Assembly (NCBI RefSeq): GCF_910596095.1
Contig: NC_056535.1
Location: 20,290,505 to 20,354,504 of the forward strand
Direction: 5' to 3'
Length of the DNA: 64,000 nt
DNA from: Thunnus maccoyii
Taxonomy: Eukaryota > Chordata > Actinopteri > Scombriformes > Scombridae
Shown here: one piece after another, positions 1-12,700 of the stretch
How the letters are laid out: every line of letters begins with the position of its first letter
How positions within the stretch are numbered: position 1 is the stretch's first letter
Notes under the pieces: generated by a model
Seen by the model: only the letters and a program-made list of their open reading frames with translations
Databases searched by the model: none
What the model was told of the DNA's origin: nothing
Position numbers and translations under genes: made by a program

Positions 1-689
1 ACTACATCCTAACCATGTAGGATAATTAGACGTGTAAGAGGAAGTTTGTCCATATGCATTAAAACCTGTGTGCTGAATAAAAATACACAAATCTGAACCA
101 AAAAGGTGTAATACCACAGTATAAACAAGATTTTATTTGGAATCTGCTTTCATATTGCTTCTATCTTACAAACAATGTTGATAAAAAAATGTGTATTTGA
201 GGCTTTACATGAGCGCTGAAACACTATGCATTAACACCAGTTCAGTACAGATTTATTGTACTGGTCTATTATATTGTAAACTGTTAATGTATTGTGAATC
301 TGCTTTGAAATAACTCATAATAAAGGAAAAATCACACAGATTAGTTTCATATCATCAAGACCACTTGTTTTAGTTTCAACTGGACTATTTCTTTCTTATT
401 GATTTTATAGCATTTTTCTAAGTATCTATATGTATTTGCCTGATTTGCCTGTGGGATTTTGCAACAAACTGAACAAGAGGAACAGATTAAGATAACTTAA
501 CGGCATATTTTCATCAAAAAAAAAAAACAAGATATTATATCACAAGTGTTTGCTGTGGTCAGTACACAAACGGCAGTGGAAACCAATAATGTGCTCTTTC
601 CTCTGAGCCTGGCATGTGTCGGTGAGTGGGTGTGGGGAAAGCGAGAAGGCTGGAACTGCAGACACGTCCAGGAGAATTTTTGTCCACCT
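1..689 (-). other. 3' UTR and downstream flank of twf2
   Basis: No coding exon is visible. AATAAA signals on the minus strand lie at 252-257 and 132-137, so the twf2 transcript probably ends in the first 250 bases. The open frames overlapping 497-887 are antisense or out-of-frame shadows of the last twf2 exon and its UTR. Confidence 0.5.
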
Positions 690-3600
690 CTAACTGTTCT
701 GTATGGTCTCCCCCGTACCCTTAATAAGGCGCTTGTGTCCCCTTTTTCCTGCCGGGCCACGGGGCTTAGCAAAGGCCTGTTTGTGGGCGTGCTGCTTGGG
801 ATGGACCTCGTCATACAGAAAGCTGTCTGTCAGTTCATCTCCATCGTCGATTTCCAACTGAACATAGACGGAAATAATGAAAATTAGCATGCAGGTGTAC
901 CAGGTGCACAAAATGTAGTACACAAAATTTAGGCTATGTCCTGAAATCTGTAGGAGATCTTTGAACCTACATAACTTCATTAACTAATTATCAGTCAGCA
1001 TGAGTAAGTTTGTATAAAACCTGGGTGGCAACCAAGATTATGTTTCAATTCTTTTGATCTTTTATAATTTATTTATTAATGGTTCTATTATACTGTATTT
1101 TCTGTAAATTCTATCCTCCAACTTGAAGATCTAAATGCAGTGTCAAAACCTATCACCATTACTGAATATTTGTTTATTTTTGTAGGTCTAAAAGTAGTCA
1201 TATTTGGGGTTTTTTGAGTCTAAAAACACTAAACATTCTCTAATATACCTACCACATGTAAGTTGTTTATTGTACAATGCACACTCCACCCAATATGCTA
1301 AAACCTCAGCTTCAGTACTTTATCATTATTGTCTACCTCCCTATCCATCCATATATCTATACATTTGTTACCTTTTTAGCAATTTCCAAATGGTAATCTC
1401 TCTCCACTTCTTCCAGTAATCGACTCTTGCAGCTAGAATACAACATCCGCTCCTTGATGCTACAGCTGTACCCGGGCATGGAGTATATGAACACTATAGA
1501 CAGGGAAAGAGAAGAAGAAATACCTTATTATAAGTAAATATTTTATGTTGATATAGATCACTGGTTCCATAAATATCAAGGGTCATTGGAGGATTAACAA
1601 GATAATAAAGACAAACATAATTCAGCTACATTAAATTATATTTATTTTTCATGTTTTTGTTTTTTTTTCTTGTGAAATGCTGGATACTTTCACCTCCTTA
1701 GGGATATAAAAACCCTCAAAGTGAACTATCCTAGAAAGTCAATTCAGACAGCATTTAAATTGGTCGGTTTAAATGCTGTCAATAAAATAAGCCATAATCT
1801 GTGATGAGGGTCACAACTCACAATTTGACAGTACTTCATTTTAATGGGTTGCAAACCTGATACGATATGGGATGCAATAATGGTGTCTCTGTGGTGAACT
1901 CTGGCATGTCTGTGGTTTGCTTGGTGGATGCACATTCTTGTGCTCCTGACGTAAATGTAAAAGGAGGAGGACAGGCAGAGATCAATGACATACCGACGGA
2001 TTCCAGATAGTCTCCCTCGTGGGAGTGCTTGTAGAGGAAGAAGTGGTATCTGGGAGTGTCTTTAGGAACTCTGCAGGGCAAATCTCGAATTTCTGTCGGG
2101 TTGGAGTGAACCAGCTCAATCGTCTCCTTCTCTGTGTCCAACCTCTAAAGACACAGTGAATGTCATTGTAAGTACACAGTATTCAGAGTTCGTCTACAGA
2201 AGTAAGAATATCAGAGGTTTGATCTATCAGCTCATTAGGCTCACCAGTTGTATGTAGTTGATGCGTTTTTGGGCGAGTTGCTGTAAGGCTCTTTTGGCCG
2301 TCTCCTGCAGTGGGAAAGCGAGGCCTTGAAGTGTCTGGTGCTTACTTTCCACGCTGATCTCTGTCTTCACCTGAGGGGGGCAGCAAGCATACACACAAAT
2401 CTTGACTTGACTTGTCTCTTAAGGTGTCTAAAGAAAGATCCAGAGAGTGTTTAATAAGATAATATAACTGTACATTTTATGCTGTAATACTAATGTGTTT
2501 ATAAGAGTTATCACTTATTAAAACCAATGATTAAAGGTTCTCTCTGTGTGTTCTCTGAATTCACATTCAAATAAATATACACATACAGTAAATCATTTTC
2601 AACATACCTGTTTAACTCTGCCCTGAAAGAGAAAAAACAACAAAAAGTTCAGATTCAAACAGTGAAGCTTTTATTTAAGACACAAGCAGACAGCTGCACA
2701 TGTTCAAGAAGAACAAGTCCAAAAACAAAGCTACAGTATGTGCAATGATGACAACTGCTGAGGACATGTTGACCTCTCACCTCAGTGATTTTGATCCTCT
2801 GGAGCTCCTGTTCAGCTAGTGTGAGCGGGGCAGGACCTGAGCAGGATGACACATGACGCTGGTAGCCCAGCAAGCAGACGTCCTCCTAATGTTGCAAGCA
2901 AAACAAGAGGCCCTTTACAGGAAGTACAAGGACAAACGCCTCTAAAACACATCATCGCCGCAAAACAGAGAAACTGTCACAGTAGATTATAATGAAGTTA
3001 AATGGCTCTTACCTCAACTGTGCCAAACATCTCATACTTCACATGGCCACCGCCAAACTCTTTCTTCACTGTGGCACGGGTGGCAGCATACAGCATCTTC
3101 TGTTTCACCTGCAACCATTAGAGAGGAAAACTGAATGTACTGTTTGTATATTTGTTGCTGTCAGGTGAAAACTTATCCTTCAGGAAAGACTGAAGTCAGG
3201 ACAGAATTGCTACAATGCTTAGATTAAAAATCTCAGATAGGTTTAATTAGGTATGATCACCATGCTACAAACAAGACTGGTTTTAAAGGGGAACTCCACC
3301 AATTTTACACATCAACTTTTTGACAGAAAGCCTGGGCGAGTAGAGTTGAAAGATGTTGCTGATTGAAACATACTCTGGACTACAAGTCAGGATATCTTGC
3401 CCTTGTCTGCTTCAATTTTGATCATTAGATTAGCTATGCTAGCAGCATGGATCGAGGGACGGCAATGATGGTCTGTCAGTTTGGTCCAGACTGAAATATC
3501 TTGACAATTATTAGATGGATCGCCATGAAATTTGGTACAAACCTTCATTCTCAGCAGCCTCAGCTGTACTTTGTGTTTAGTGCTAATTAAAAAATATTAG

Positions 3601-6600
3601 CATGCTAAGGTCAATTATTACTCTTTGTATTATGAATTTTTAATCCATGAAGGTTTTATATTTGTAAAACTTTCCCCTGAGCCTAGAAAAGCAATTATGC
3701 ACCAGGCGAGCAATTTCCATTTGAGTGAATAGCTGCCATCTTTGAAGCTGGTAACCAGGTCCTATAATACTTCCATGCATTATATCTGCTCAACATCAAC
3801 ATGCTCGCATCATCATTGTGAACATATTAGCATTTAGCTCAAGGCCATTCGCAAGGCTGTAGACTTTTACTCTTGTTTATATGTCTCTCTTAAGTCCCAA
3901 AACTTTATGGAAGTGCAAAACTAAATTAGTGGAATACCCCTTTAAGTTAAATGACAACTTGTAAATCTGCAGTTTTCTCCCAACAACAGCGATGTGTTTA
4001 TGTACAGTATATGTTACAGAATGAAGAGGATGTGGTGTGACATACTGGAGACTGGTCAGGAGACCATGATATGAAGATCCACTCGTAGCCCTGTGCATTC
4101 TGGGAATCCAGGCGGTATAGGATGTAACAGGGCTCCTGGTCGTCCAGGAGAGGAAGGAGGAAGTGATCATAATCCTGGTCCCAGCTCTGTTCTGGCTCTC
4201 TGTAGGCCCCCAGCACCAGCTGCTCTGAAAATCAGACCACCACTCATCACATACCTTACCCCCCTACATGAACGGATCCAGAACTGACTGACCTAAACAC
4301 TGAAAAGACTGACTATGACTAAGGACTGAGGAAACTTGAAGATACCAAGAACTGAACTTTGTTACACCATAATGGACTCTTCTTCAGGAGAACTTAAGAC
4401 ATCTATATGGTTTATTAAGAGGTTGAATTGGTTTAAGTTACTTATTGTTACAATGTTTATCTGCTGAAATATTGTGGAGAAAGATGGGTTTTGTATAGAT
4501 GTACTGTGAAACAGTTTAATTGCACCTGAAGAAGGTATATTTTTGTCAAAAATGCCAGCTTAGGCTGTATCATTTTTATTATCTTACATAAGAAAAGTTT
4601 TAATACAATTGTCTCTTGAACCTGCTCTCTGGCTCCAGCTACTCATTGAGTCCTTTACTTATCTTCAACTCCCCCATGACACTGGTCCAATATTCCTTAA
4701 ACTAGCCTGTGGTCATTAGGCGTTGCAGGGGTTACATAACAAATCATCCTCAGTGGTCTTGCCATAATCAGTATCAATCATGAGATTGGCCAGCAGCTGT
4801 CCTATGAATGCATCATTGATGATTTCGCTTCTAAAAAATCTAGGAAGCAAAAGTTTTGAAGACGGTGATGATGATGATGATGTTAATAATGCAGCTAATT
4901 TCCTTAAATTAAAATAAGGTTTTTATATATAAAAAGTAGCATTTGGTCTCATTTATATGCATATGGAATATGATTCAGATTCAGCACACGGCCCCCCAGA
5001 AGGCTAGAAAATGGCCTGGCATACAGTAAGAGTCACTCTGGTCCACAGTCATGATCAAGTAGTAACGGATTATTATAATTTGATTATAAAAAGCAGCTGT
5101 AATCTAAAGTTATACTTGATATACATCAATTATGACGTTTTGGTTGGTTAAACGTGCTACCATGGAATAGTGCTTTCAGAATGAATGTTATTTTACCTCT
5201 CAGATGTGATTATTCATATAGATTTGAGAAATAAATTTTTGTCTGAAATGTATTTACACAGAAATGTAGGATAAAGGAAAAAACAAACCAACCAACCAAC
5301 CAAAAAAGTGTGGGCTGAAGGTTCAGCATATTGTCCATATCCGTTTTACAATACATAACCTTGATGACAAAAACTAACACCAGTCAAAATGTATAATCTT
5401 AATCCTGATGCTCATTTTTATATTTGTTCTTTGGAGTTCATTAAAGTATTTTAAAACATTTTTATACAATAGCTGCACGAAAATACCCTTTTCACTGAAA
5501 TACAAAAAAAAAATTGTTTCTTAAACATGCATATTCCTCTTAAGTTATATTGATTTTCTCTCATTTTAAACAAACTTTAGACACTTTCAGGTAGTAATTT
5601 CCTTTTGACTTTATATATGATCATTGACTAAGTCTCTAAATTTTAGTGTATGCATTTATGATTACATTACGACTAGTGTACATTCATGTGGTGGCTCCCA
5701 ACCTAATCCATGTTGTCAAAAGGAAAAGAGAACAGTATCTCAACTCTTTTAACTTTGGTGAACTCTGCCAGTTATTTTCTCTATTAATAGGTTCCCTGCA
5801 TTGGTCTATAAAATGTCAGAAAATTGTAAAAAAGCCCAAGGTGACATCTTCAGATTTCTTGTTTTGTCCGACCACAAATCCAAAACCCAAATATATTCAG
5901 TTCACAGTGTCACAAAACAGAGAAACACTGCACAGCTTCACATTTGAGAAGCTGGAATTTTTGCTTGAAAAAATGACATACGATTAATCAATTATCAAAA
6001 TAGTTGCTGAATAGTTTTCTGTCAATCGACTAATCGTTTCTCAACCAGTATCAAAGCTTCATTGCTCACCACTTCATGTGTAAAGTCACTTAGCTAAAGT
6101 CAGTCTCAAAACCTCATCTGAGAGTCTGTGAGGTCTCGCTGTTTGCTCGCTGTATTTGCTCCTTGTGCTGTGGTGAAAGAAGGCAAAGACCGACCTCTGG
6201 GTTAAAAATATTACTGGAGTTTCTGACTGAATTGACAGGACACTGGGTCAACTCTCTGAGTGGAGCCGTAAGAACCTAACAACTTAATGGAAACACTGAC
6301 AGCGGGGATTAATGAAATATACAAAAACGTACACATAAACCTAAAGTTGGATGTCCTTGTGGGGTGCAGGGGGATTTCCTGACTGTCTCTTGGGGCAGTT
6401 GCTATTCTGAGCTGCAACACATTCCAGCTCTGCACACATACATACTTTCCATCAGCCATTCTCTCTTAGTACCTGTGTTCACGGGACCATGTGAGTATTA
6501 AACTGCATGTAAATGACATATATAGGTGTTGTGCATTGTCTTTGACTTCTTAAAGTTTAAAACAAAGCTGTAAAATCGTAAGATATGAGTTGTCAGGGGT

Positions 6601-8331
6601 GAAAGGAAACTGAAGTGGCAGCAGTGATGAAATCGGCCTGAATGATCTTGTTTCTCTTTTGGAACGGACATCAAAGTGCTTTCGTAAGGAGGCGAGACGG
6701 ACCTGGCACCCTTCTGCTGCCAGACTGTCTGTCTCTGAAGCTTGTCAATGTCGACATTAATACTTCAAAATTTAAGACCAAATATTTAATATGATACGCA
6801 CAGTCCACAAAGATAGCCCCAAAAAGTCCCAGAATGCCTCTGTCATGAATCATATTACCGAGTGGCATTGGTGAGATACCAAAACAAAACACCACATGAA
6901 CATATCAGTCCACATCCATGATCAGCTCCCTAGAAACCTTTTGCCTCACTGACCATTTTACATAGACTGCTCAGCTGACTGGCTGTGCCTGTTCTCTCAC
7001 AGCTGAACAACAGCTGCCTCAATCCTTTTTTCCTAGAAGTTAGTCAAATAGTCTTTAGCAGTGGTGGAGACAGCCCCAGAGCTAAGCATCTGTTTTTCTG
7101 AAAAATACATTCCCGGGGATCTTTGAAAAACCCACAAGGTCGTGTAACAACGTGAACCATTGTTCTGAAATATATTTCCAGAATTGGTTAAGACTCTTCC
7201 AACCATCTGGATGGAAAACAAAGACATTTTTAAACCTTTTCTCAAGTTGTTTCTTAATGGAAAGGGGTAGCTGGTAATTACAAAAGTCTGTGCTCAATTT
7301 GTACAATACAAAAGGAAAACAAATTTAGGTTTTATCATCATTATATTTGTATGTTACATTGTATTATGCTATATTTCTCTTGGGTCGTACAAAATGAGCA
7401 AGGATATGTCATTTCTGGCAAAGTTGCAACTTGAGAAATGGGTTCAAAATCTTTTTTTTTTTTGAGTCATGCAATGGACAGAATAGTTTCGCATCCAGAT
7501 GCTCAGAAGAGTCTTTAACAACAGTAACTGTTAAGTCTGGGTTTTTCAAAGATCACTGGTATTTTCAAAACAGCTAGCATTGTCTACGTGCAAACTGAGG
7601 ATGAATTTTCATTCTCAGAATATTTCAAGTAAGACATTTTAGAGAGCTGAAGATGTAAAGTATTTGACAAGAAGAAAAAAGACCAAAGAAAAGTCTGAAA
7701 AATAAACACTTTAAACACTGTCCAGCAGATTTTAGTTGTTTTAATATTTCCTACTTCGATAATCATCTTGTGACCCGGAGGGGCCCCGACCCGCAGGTTG
7801 GGCAACACTGGCCTACAATATTAGAACAAAGAGTTTTTAGCTCATGACAAAGGAACAGCATGACTGTTTTGGAAACTTTTCAAGCTGCACCAGAGGTTTG
7901 TGGGTGAAGGCGGATCTGTTTTGGGTAGGTGAGGTAGATGATGTTATGAAGGATGCATCTTAGTAAGAAGACGAGCCAGTGTTTGTTTTTAAAATGAGTG
8001 ATTGATGAGTGTCAACATGTAACACACGAGCAGATTGTCTAATGGTTTTCTTCAGTGTTACAGCAATCAATCATGACTTTTCTACCATTCACTAATAAGT
8101 TAATCAAATATTAACCTCTATAAAACAGTGTGATATATAAAACTAGCATAATGATTGATTTATAGTTTACCTCCCGTCCCCTTTGGGCCAGCTTATTCCC
8201 ATTTTTGATAGCTCCACTGTCCTGGGTCACTCACCGTCTTGGATGCACACTTTGATGAGGCGCACCGCTCCACCTCTTGCCCTGGCCAGAAACTCCCTCA
8301 GCTCTGGCGTCACCACTAAAGCTAGAAACAT
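690..8331 (-). CDS. twf2: Twinfilin-2-like actin-binding protein, eight constitutive exons
   Basis: Twinfilin sequesters ADP-G-actin and caps filament barbed ends in the cytosol through two ADF/cofilin-homology domains. Exons in order of translation: 8235-8331, 4046-4224, 3013-3108, 2781-2885, 2245-2370, 1994-2144, 1372-1493, 690-857. They join in phase to 347 aa; human TWF2 has 349. First ADF-H domain: [30 protein letters not shown] and [16 protein letters not shown]. Second: [18 protein letters not shown] and [18 protein letters not shown]. The tail [20 protein letters not shown] then GKRGHKRLI is the family's CP/phosphoinositide-binding end. [12 protein letters not shown] and the tail fit TWF2 better than TWF1. 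The start at 8331 ([14 protein letters not shown]) is the only ATG seen near the domain; no exon for the usual MAHQTG-type start was found. An optional 15-nt exon lies at 2608-2622. The first intron is about 4 kb and holds MITEs. Confidence 0.93.
2608..2622 (-). other. twf2: 15-nt in-frame microexon of twf2
   Basis: On the minus strand a strong polypyrimidine acceptor (ttttctctttcag) is followed by 15 nt and a consensus donor (CAG then gtatgtt). The segment reads GGC AGA GTT AAA CAG (GRVKQ). It sits between two phase-0 exons, so inclusion adds five residues between ...IKITE and VKTEIS without a frameshift. Human twinfilins have no residues here. It is probably an alternatively spliced linker exon; inclusion is not shown by DNA alone. 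Confidence 0.7.
3283..3945. mobile_element. Non-autonomous DNA transposon (MITE) in twf2 intron 1
   Basis: The two ends are imperfect inverted copies: TTAAAGGGGAACTCCACC at the left, and TTAAAGGGGTATTCCACT on the opposite strand at the right. Both ends carry TTAA, which may be the target duplication. The inside includes the common teleost segment beginning ccagactgaaatatcttgac. No transposase frame is present. Confidence 0.65.
5680..6045. repeat. hAT-like MITE copy 1
   Basis: This carries the teleost repeat with segments 'tctataaaatgtcagaaaat', 'tcacatttgagaagctggaa', 'attatcaaaatagttgc' and 'tctgtcaatcgactaatcg'. The same family recurs at about 13441, 13880, 25155, 45185 and 48132. It is non-coding. 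Confidence 0.65.
7089..7573. repeat. Imperfect 40-bp inverted repeats about 400 bp apart
   Basis: The left arm (7089-7136) contains gatctttgaaaaaccca. The right arm (7534-7573) contains its reverse complement tgggtttttcaaagatc, with flanking partial matches. The arrangement suggests the ends of a degraded MITE. No family was identified. Confidence 0.4.
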
Positions 8332-9756
8332 GGTAGGTCAAGCAGTCTCTTCCTCCTGCCAGGCGCTTGTAGCAGGTGTGTTGAGAGACGGAGAAGAAGC
8401 AATAGACGGGACTGGAGCTCCGCAGCACCAGGCCCAAATATTCAGTCCAGTCAAGAAACACTAAAGTCCAACCGAAGGAGCTGGACTGTAAAAAAAAAAA
8501 AGTCCTTTAAATCAGATTAAGTGACTGAGTGCTGTTCTGACTGTCGGAGAAGAGGATCGCTGAGTGTGTCTGGACTCTTTGACAGAGTGTGACAGTGTGT
8601 GAAGGGACATAGCTCATGTAACTAGGACAGTATCATGTGCACACAGAGAGGGAACCTGATCACCTCTATCCCAAATTTAGCTCCTACTGACTGTCCAGCC
8701 ATGGGTGCTGGCCTATGAAACCCCCACCACCACAAAACCACACACCAGGACCATCACGGGAGGAGGAAGGTGTGACCTGCAAACCTAATTACCAACTTCT
8801 GGCCCAGCAACAATTTCAGTCAGATCTATTGTCCTGAGCTATTAGTAAAATTAACATGTGTGGCGCCTTCCCTACTGTTTCTGCCATTATTACAGTGACA
8901 TGGACAGCACTTTTCTTTCACTTTACAACCTATTGTTTAAGAAAACAAAAAAAAACTGTTTTGCTGTGTTTAACATATGAGTCACAATAATTTGGGTCAA
9001 AGTGGAAAAGAGCAAAATCAGCGGTTTCTTAGATCAAAAAGGAGAATGCTGCTGTGGAAAGTTAACTCAACTTCTCAACTTACTTCACATGACAACTGTG
9101 ATGGTCAACAGATTGTGTAAGAGGTTTTTGGTGCTATAAAACACGCCACCAAGCTTTTCCCAATCTCAGACCTACAAAGCACAACTGACAATTAGAGTTT
9201 TTTTCTATAATTCCTGCTTTGAATGATCTAAACACGGAAAGTCAAAACCTGAAAATATCACAAAAATTTTAGAAGAAGCTACAGATATGAATGATCTAGA
9301 AAACTCGAACAGTTTTAACATGAATTATTTCTACCTCATAAAATGATTTCCTTTCAAAAGTGCTACATGTTGGGGTTTGGGATGATTTCTCAGCGTGTAC
9401 CAAAGTTAAAGGACAAAAAGAAACACATTTTCCTCCAGCTCTGAAATGATCAGACAAATATTTCATGTCACATTTAATCTCTTATTGGTCACCTGTTTAA
9501 AATACAACTCATGCAATAAGTTTTTAAAAAATGACAAAACCAAATTCTTACCAAGAATTTTTTTTAATGTTAAATAGAAATATAAAAAAAGAATAGACAA
9601 ACGATCTCGTTCTGCAAACTACTTATTTACAATTTTCATTGGACTTAACACTCTTTTCCTGTGAAATCCACAAAGAGCTGGCGGTGCTGACCCCTGCTGG
9701 TCACTCTGCTTCGACTTTGGCCTTCAACAGAAGCCTCGGACTTCACTTTGCCGTCT
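8332..9756. other. twf2 5' flank and wdr82 3' UTR
   Basis: The first few hundred bases should hold the twf2 5' UTR and promoter; the sequence is open upstream of the start but shows no clear TATA or GC box. The last ~200 bases are the wdr82 3' UTR, with a minus-strand ATTAAA at 9563-9568. No ppm1m-like exon is visible, although that gene lies here in human. Confidence 0.5.
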
Positions 9757-12700
9757 TCAGTCATCGATGGTGGGGAGCCAGAATGCCTGAAAACATGACA
9801 AAAACGAAACATTGTGGGTCACATTAGAGCTATGCGCTTGAATGTGCGCATGTAGATCACGTCAAGCTTTGAAAAATGTCAATAGATTTATAATTAAATG
9901 GATATTTGTTTGCATCAAGTATTCAAGTGTTTCCATTTCTTTCTTTTACTGAAGCCAAATGAACTACATCCAGTTCACTTTCACGCTGTTTTGTTCTCCA
10001 TTTTCCTCCCATCTACTGACGGGTGGAAATGAACTGAACACATGTGACTCTTCATGTCACATTATATCACAGTCACTTAAACGCACAGTTGTATAAAGTG
10101 TGTACAAATTGAGGTTGGAGTCATTGTAGCAATAATGTAGAAAGTAACACAACCCAACAGTGTAACAAAGTGTCCACGAAGAAGAGAGTCCATGAATTGC
10201 ACAGTTTAGTGACATCACATTACATGGCTGTCTGATCACTACTAAATTCCTTTCAAGACAGTTAAGATGGCCAACACGTTAAACAGCCTAACACAGCTTA
10301 AAAAGCATAGTTAATATTCTTCAGTCCACACTGCGGCCTCCACTCACCATGTTGGAGCAGGCACTTGCAAACGTCATGAACTTGGGGTTGAACTGGAGGC
10401 AGGTAATCGGCCCTGTGTGCTTCCCGTCTAATAAAGCCACCTTCATACCGCTCTCAGCGTTCCACACGTGGATCTTTCCATCCTCAGAGCCTGAAATATA
10501 CGAACAAAACAAAAGCAAAAACCTCTTTAGATTATAAACTTCTTTTGTGAATACAGATATTGTACAACTGTGCAAGCATGTGATTACATGTTCTGTTATA
10601 TGATAGTAAAGGGTGGCATTCGTTTGAGGAACAGTAATTTCTAAAAGGTTGACTGCTTCATATTGTACCACTATGCTATGTAGTTTCCTCAAGGATTTAG
10701 TATTTGATTTGTGTTTTTTATGTTTGTGATAAAGTTGTAATTCATGTCTTGTGATAAACCTGTAACTTCAGCAATACTGAAGCAAAAACAGCGGAGAGAG
10801 AGCAATCTTAACTTACCAATCATTACAAACTGAGAATCAGGTGTGAATGATGCCTCCAGTGTTACACCTTTACTGTTGTTGTAGCCCTGTAGGTAAAGAA
10901 CATCAGCATCGAAGCAATTATTTTGTGCTCGTTACTAGCAGCAGTGATCTGCAGTAAGATAAAATAAACCTGCACTCTACCAGATCCTCGTAGTGCTAAC
11001 ATTATCCTCAGTTTTCATATATGAATTATACTGATTTAAAAAAATCTGAGGTGATTTGACTGTGAGAAGTGTTTTTTTTAACTAATGTTTTTTTAATTTC
11101 CACTCACACACTGCCCCACCAGTGATTTAGTTGTGTCTTATTTGTGTTTTATTTTCAAGTAGTGAATATTTCCACAAACTGTGCATGACAATGGGTTATC
11201 TCTTACCCCAAAGGAATGTAGCACAGCACCCTTAAATGCATCGAGGATGCGAAGAGCTCCACCATTTGTAGAGAGAAGAATGAGTTTTCCATCGTTGCTA
11301 AACTTGAGTCCTGTCCACTCGCATGTCCGGTCATACTGAAGCTTGAAGGTTGCAAAGGGACCCTGTTGACAAAAGGGATCATGGCTATTTTGCTCCATTT
11401 AAAAACAAAAAAAACATTTGCCTCAAATTTTAGCAAAACATCGATATTAAATGTGCCTAATATACCTTCTTACCTTGTCAAACGACCTCAGATCATAAAG
11501 TTTAACCATCTCTGAATTTATTCCTGCCGCAAAAATGAGACCCTCTGGATCAAAGGAGCACACTGGTTTCCCCTGAAGGTGCATGAGACCCTAAAATTGA
11601 CAGATGACAAGAGGAGGTCAGTATCTATTATATCATAATATAAATATAAACCTATTAGTGCAACACCAATGGATGTTCACAAAATTATAACTGTGACTAA
11701 CCTGACAGTTGGGCGATCGCAGATCCCATAGTCGGATAGTTTTATCTAATGAGCCAGAAATAAACGTGTCATCCACAGGAGACATGGAGAGAGATGTCAC
11801 TCTGGTCAAAAACAAAAAAAACAACAGGGGAAAAATGAGAACAGCAACTTTCAACACAATAGAGTAGATCAAATCAAAGTACAAAACAATGACAGATGAG
11901 AATAAATCCACTCCTCACCTTTTGTTATGCCCAGGAAAGTAGCGGATGTATTTGTTGTCATGGAGGGACAGGTATCGGATGGTATCTTTAAGAATAACAA
12001 CACAATAACAGTGAGGAAAAATAATGGCATGTCATATAATAAGAAAATGACCAGCAGCAGCAAAAACCAAGCTAGCATCCACATGTGAAGTTGATTAGAG
12101 GCAGGTCAGATGAGTGGACTCAACCGTGGGCAAGGCAGTCACTTGTACAGTTAGCTCCTGTATGGGGCAGAATCACAGACCCTCAAACTGTACAAACAAC
12201 TACCTCAGACCAAAGTGAGCAGTGGTGACCCGTCATCCAGCAGTAGTCCACAGAGGTCTGATAGACAGTTGATATATCAAGAAAAGATCATGTTTGGAAA
12301 TATTAATTATTAATATATCTTAAATGTTTCCTCCTTCATTATAGTGCAGCGATAATATTGCCTGAATGTATATGACAGCTCTAGCCAAGTGAGGTTAACA
12401 AAAAAAAACACTACTTGTTTGGCTCATATTCACATTTTTAATGCTTTTTAAAAAATAAAACACACTGCTCATTCCTAGTTTAAAGCTCCATTGGGAGATT
12501 TTTTTTTTTTTAGATTAGATTTTACTACTATTCAAACAAAAACATAAGGCAGAGAACCTCTATCTTGCCAAAAAGATACAAATATTTTTCTTGGTGGTTT
12601 GCAGAGCAAACCAGGGATGATATTGCAGTTAATATTCCACCTTATATTCAACGTGTGGTCACCAAGAGGACTTTTATGAATGCCAGTGTTGCTCTGTGCC

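Larger units (their letters stand above)
4288..8234. other. Rest of twf2 intron 1
   Basis: Apart from the repeats listed separately, this 4-kb stretch shows no exon with splice sites. Short open frames at 5646-5987, 6211-6459, 6671-6895 and 7033-7306 resemble nothing recognisable. A short GAT repeat lies at about 4866-4882. Confidence 0.5.

Noticed and set aside
8690-8740. ATG reading MAGQSVGAKF as a first twf2 exon
   Set aside because: It has no suitable donor in phase and no similarity to the MAHQTG start.
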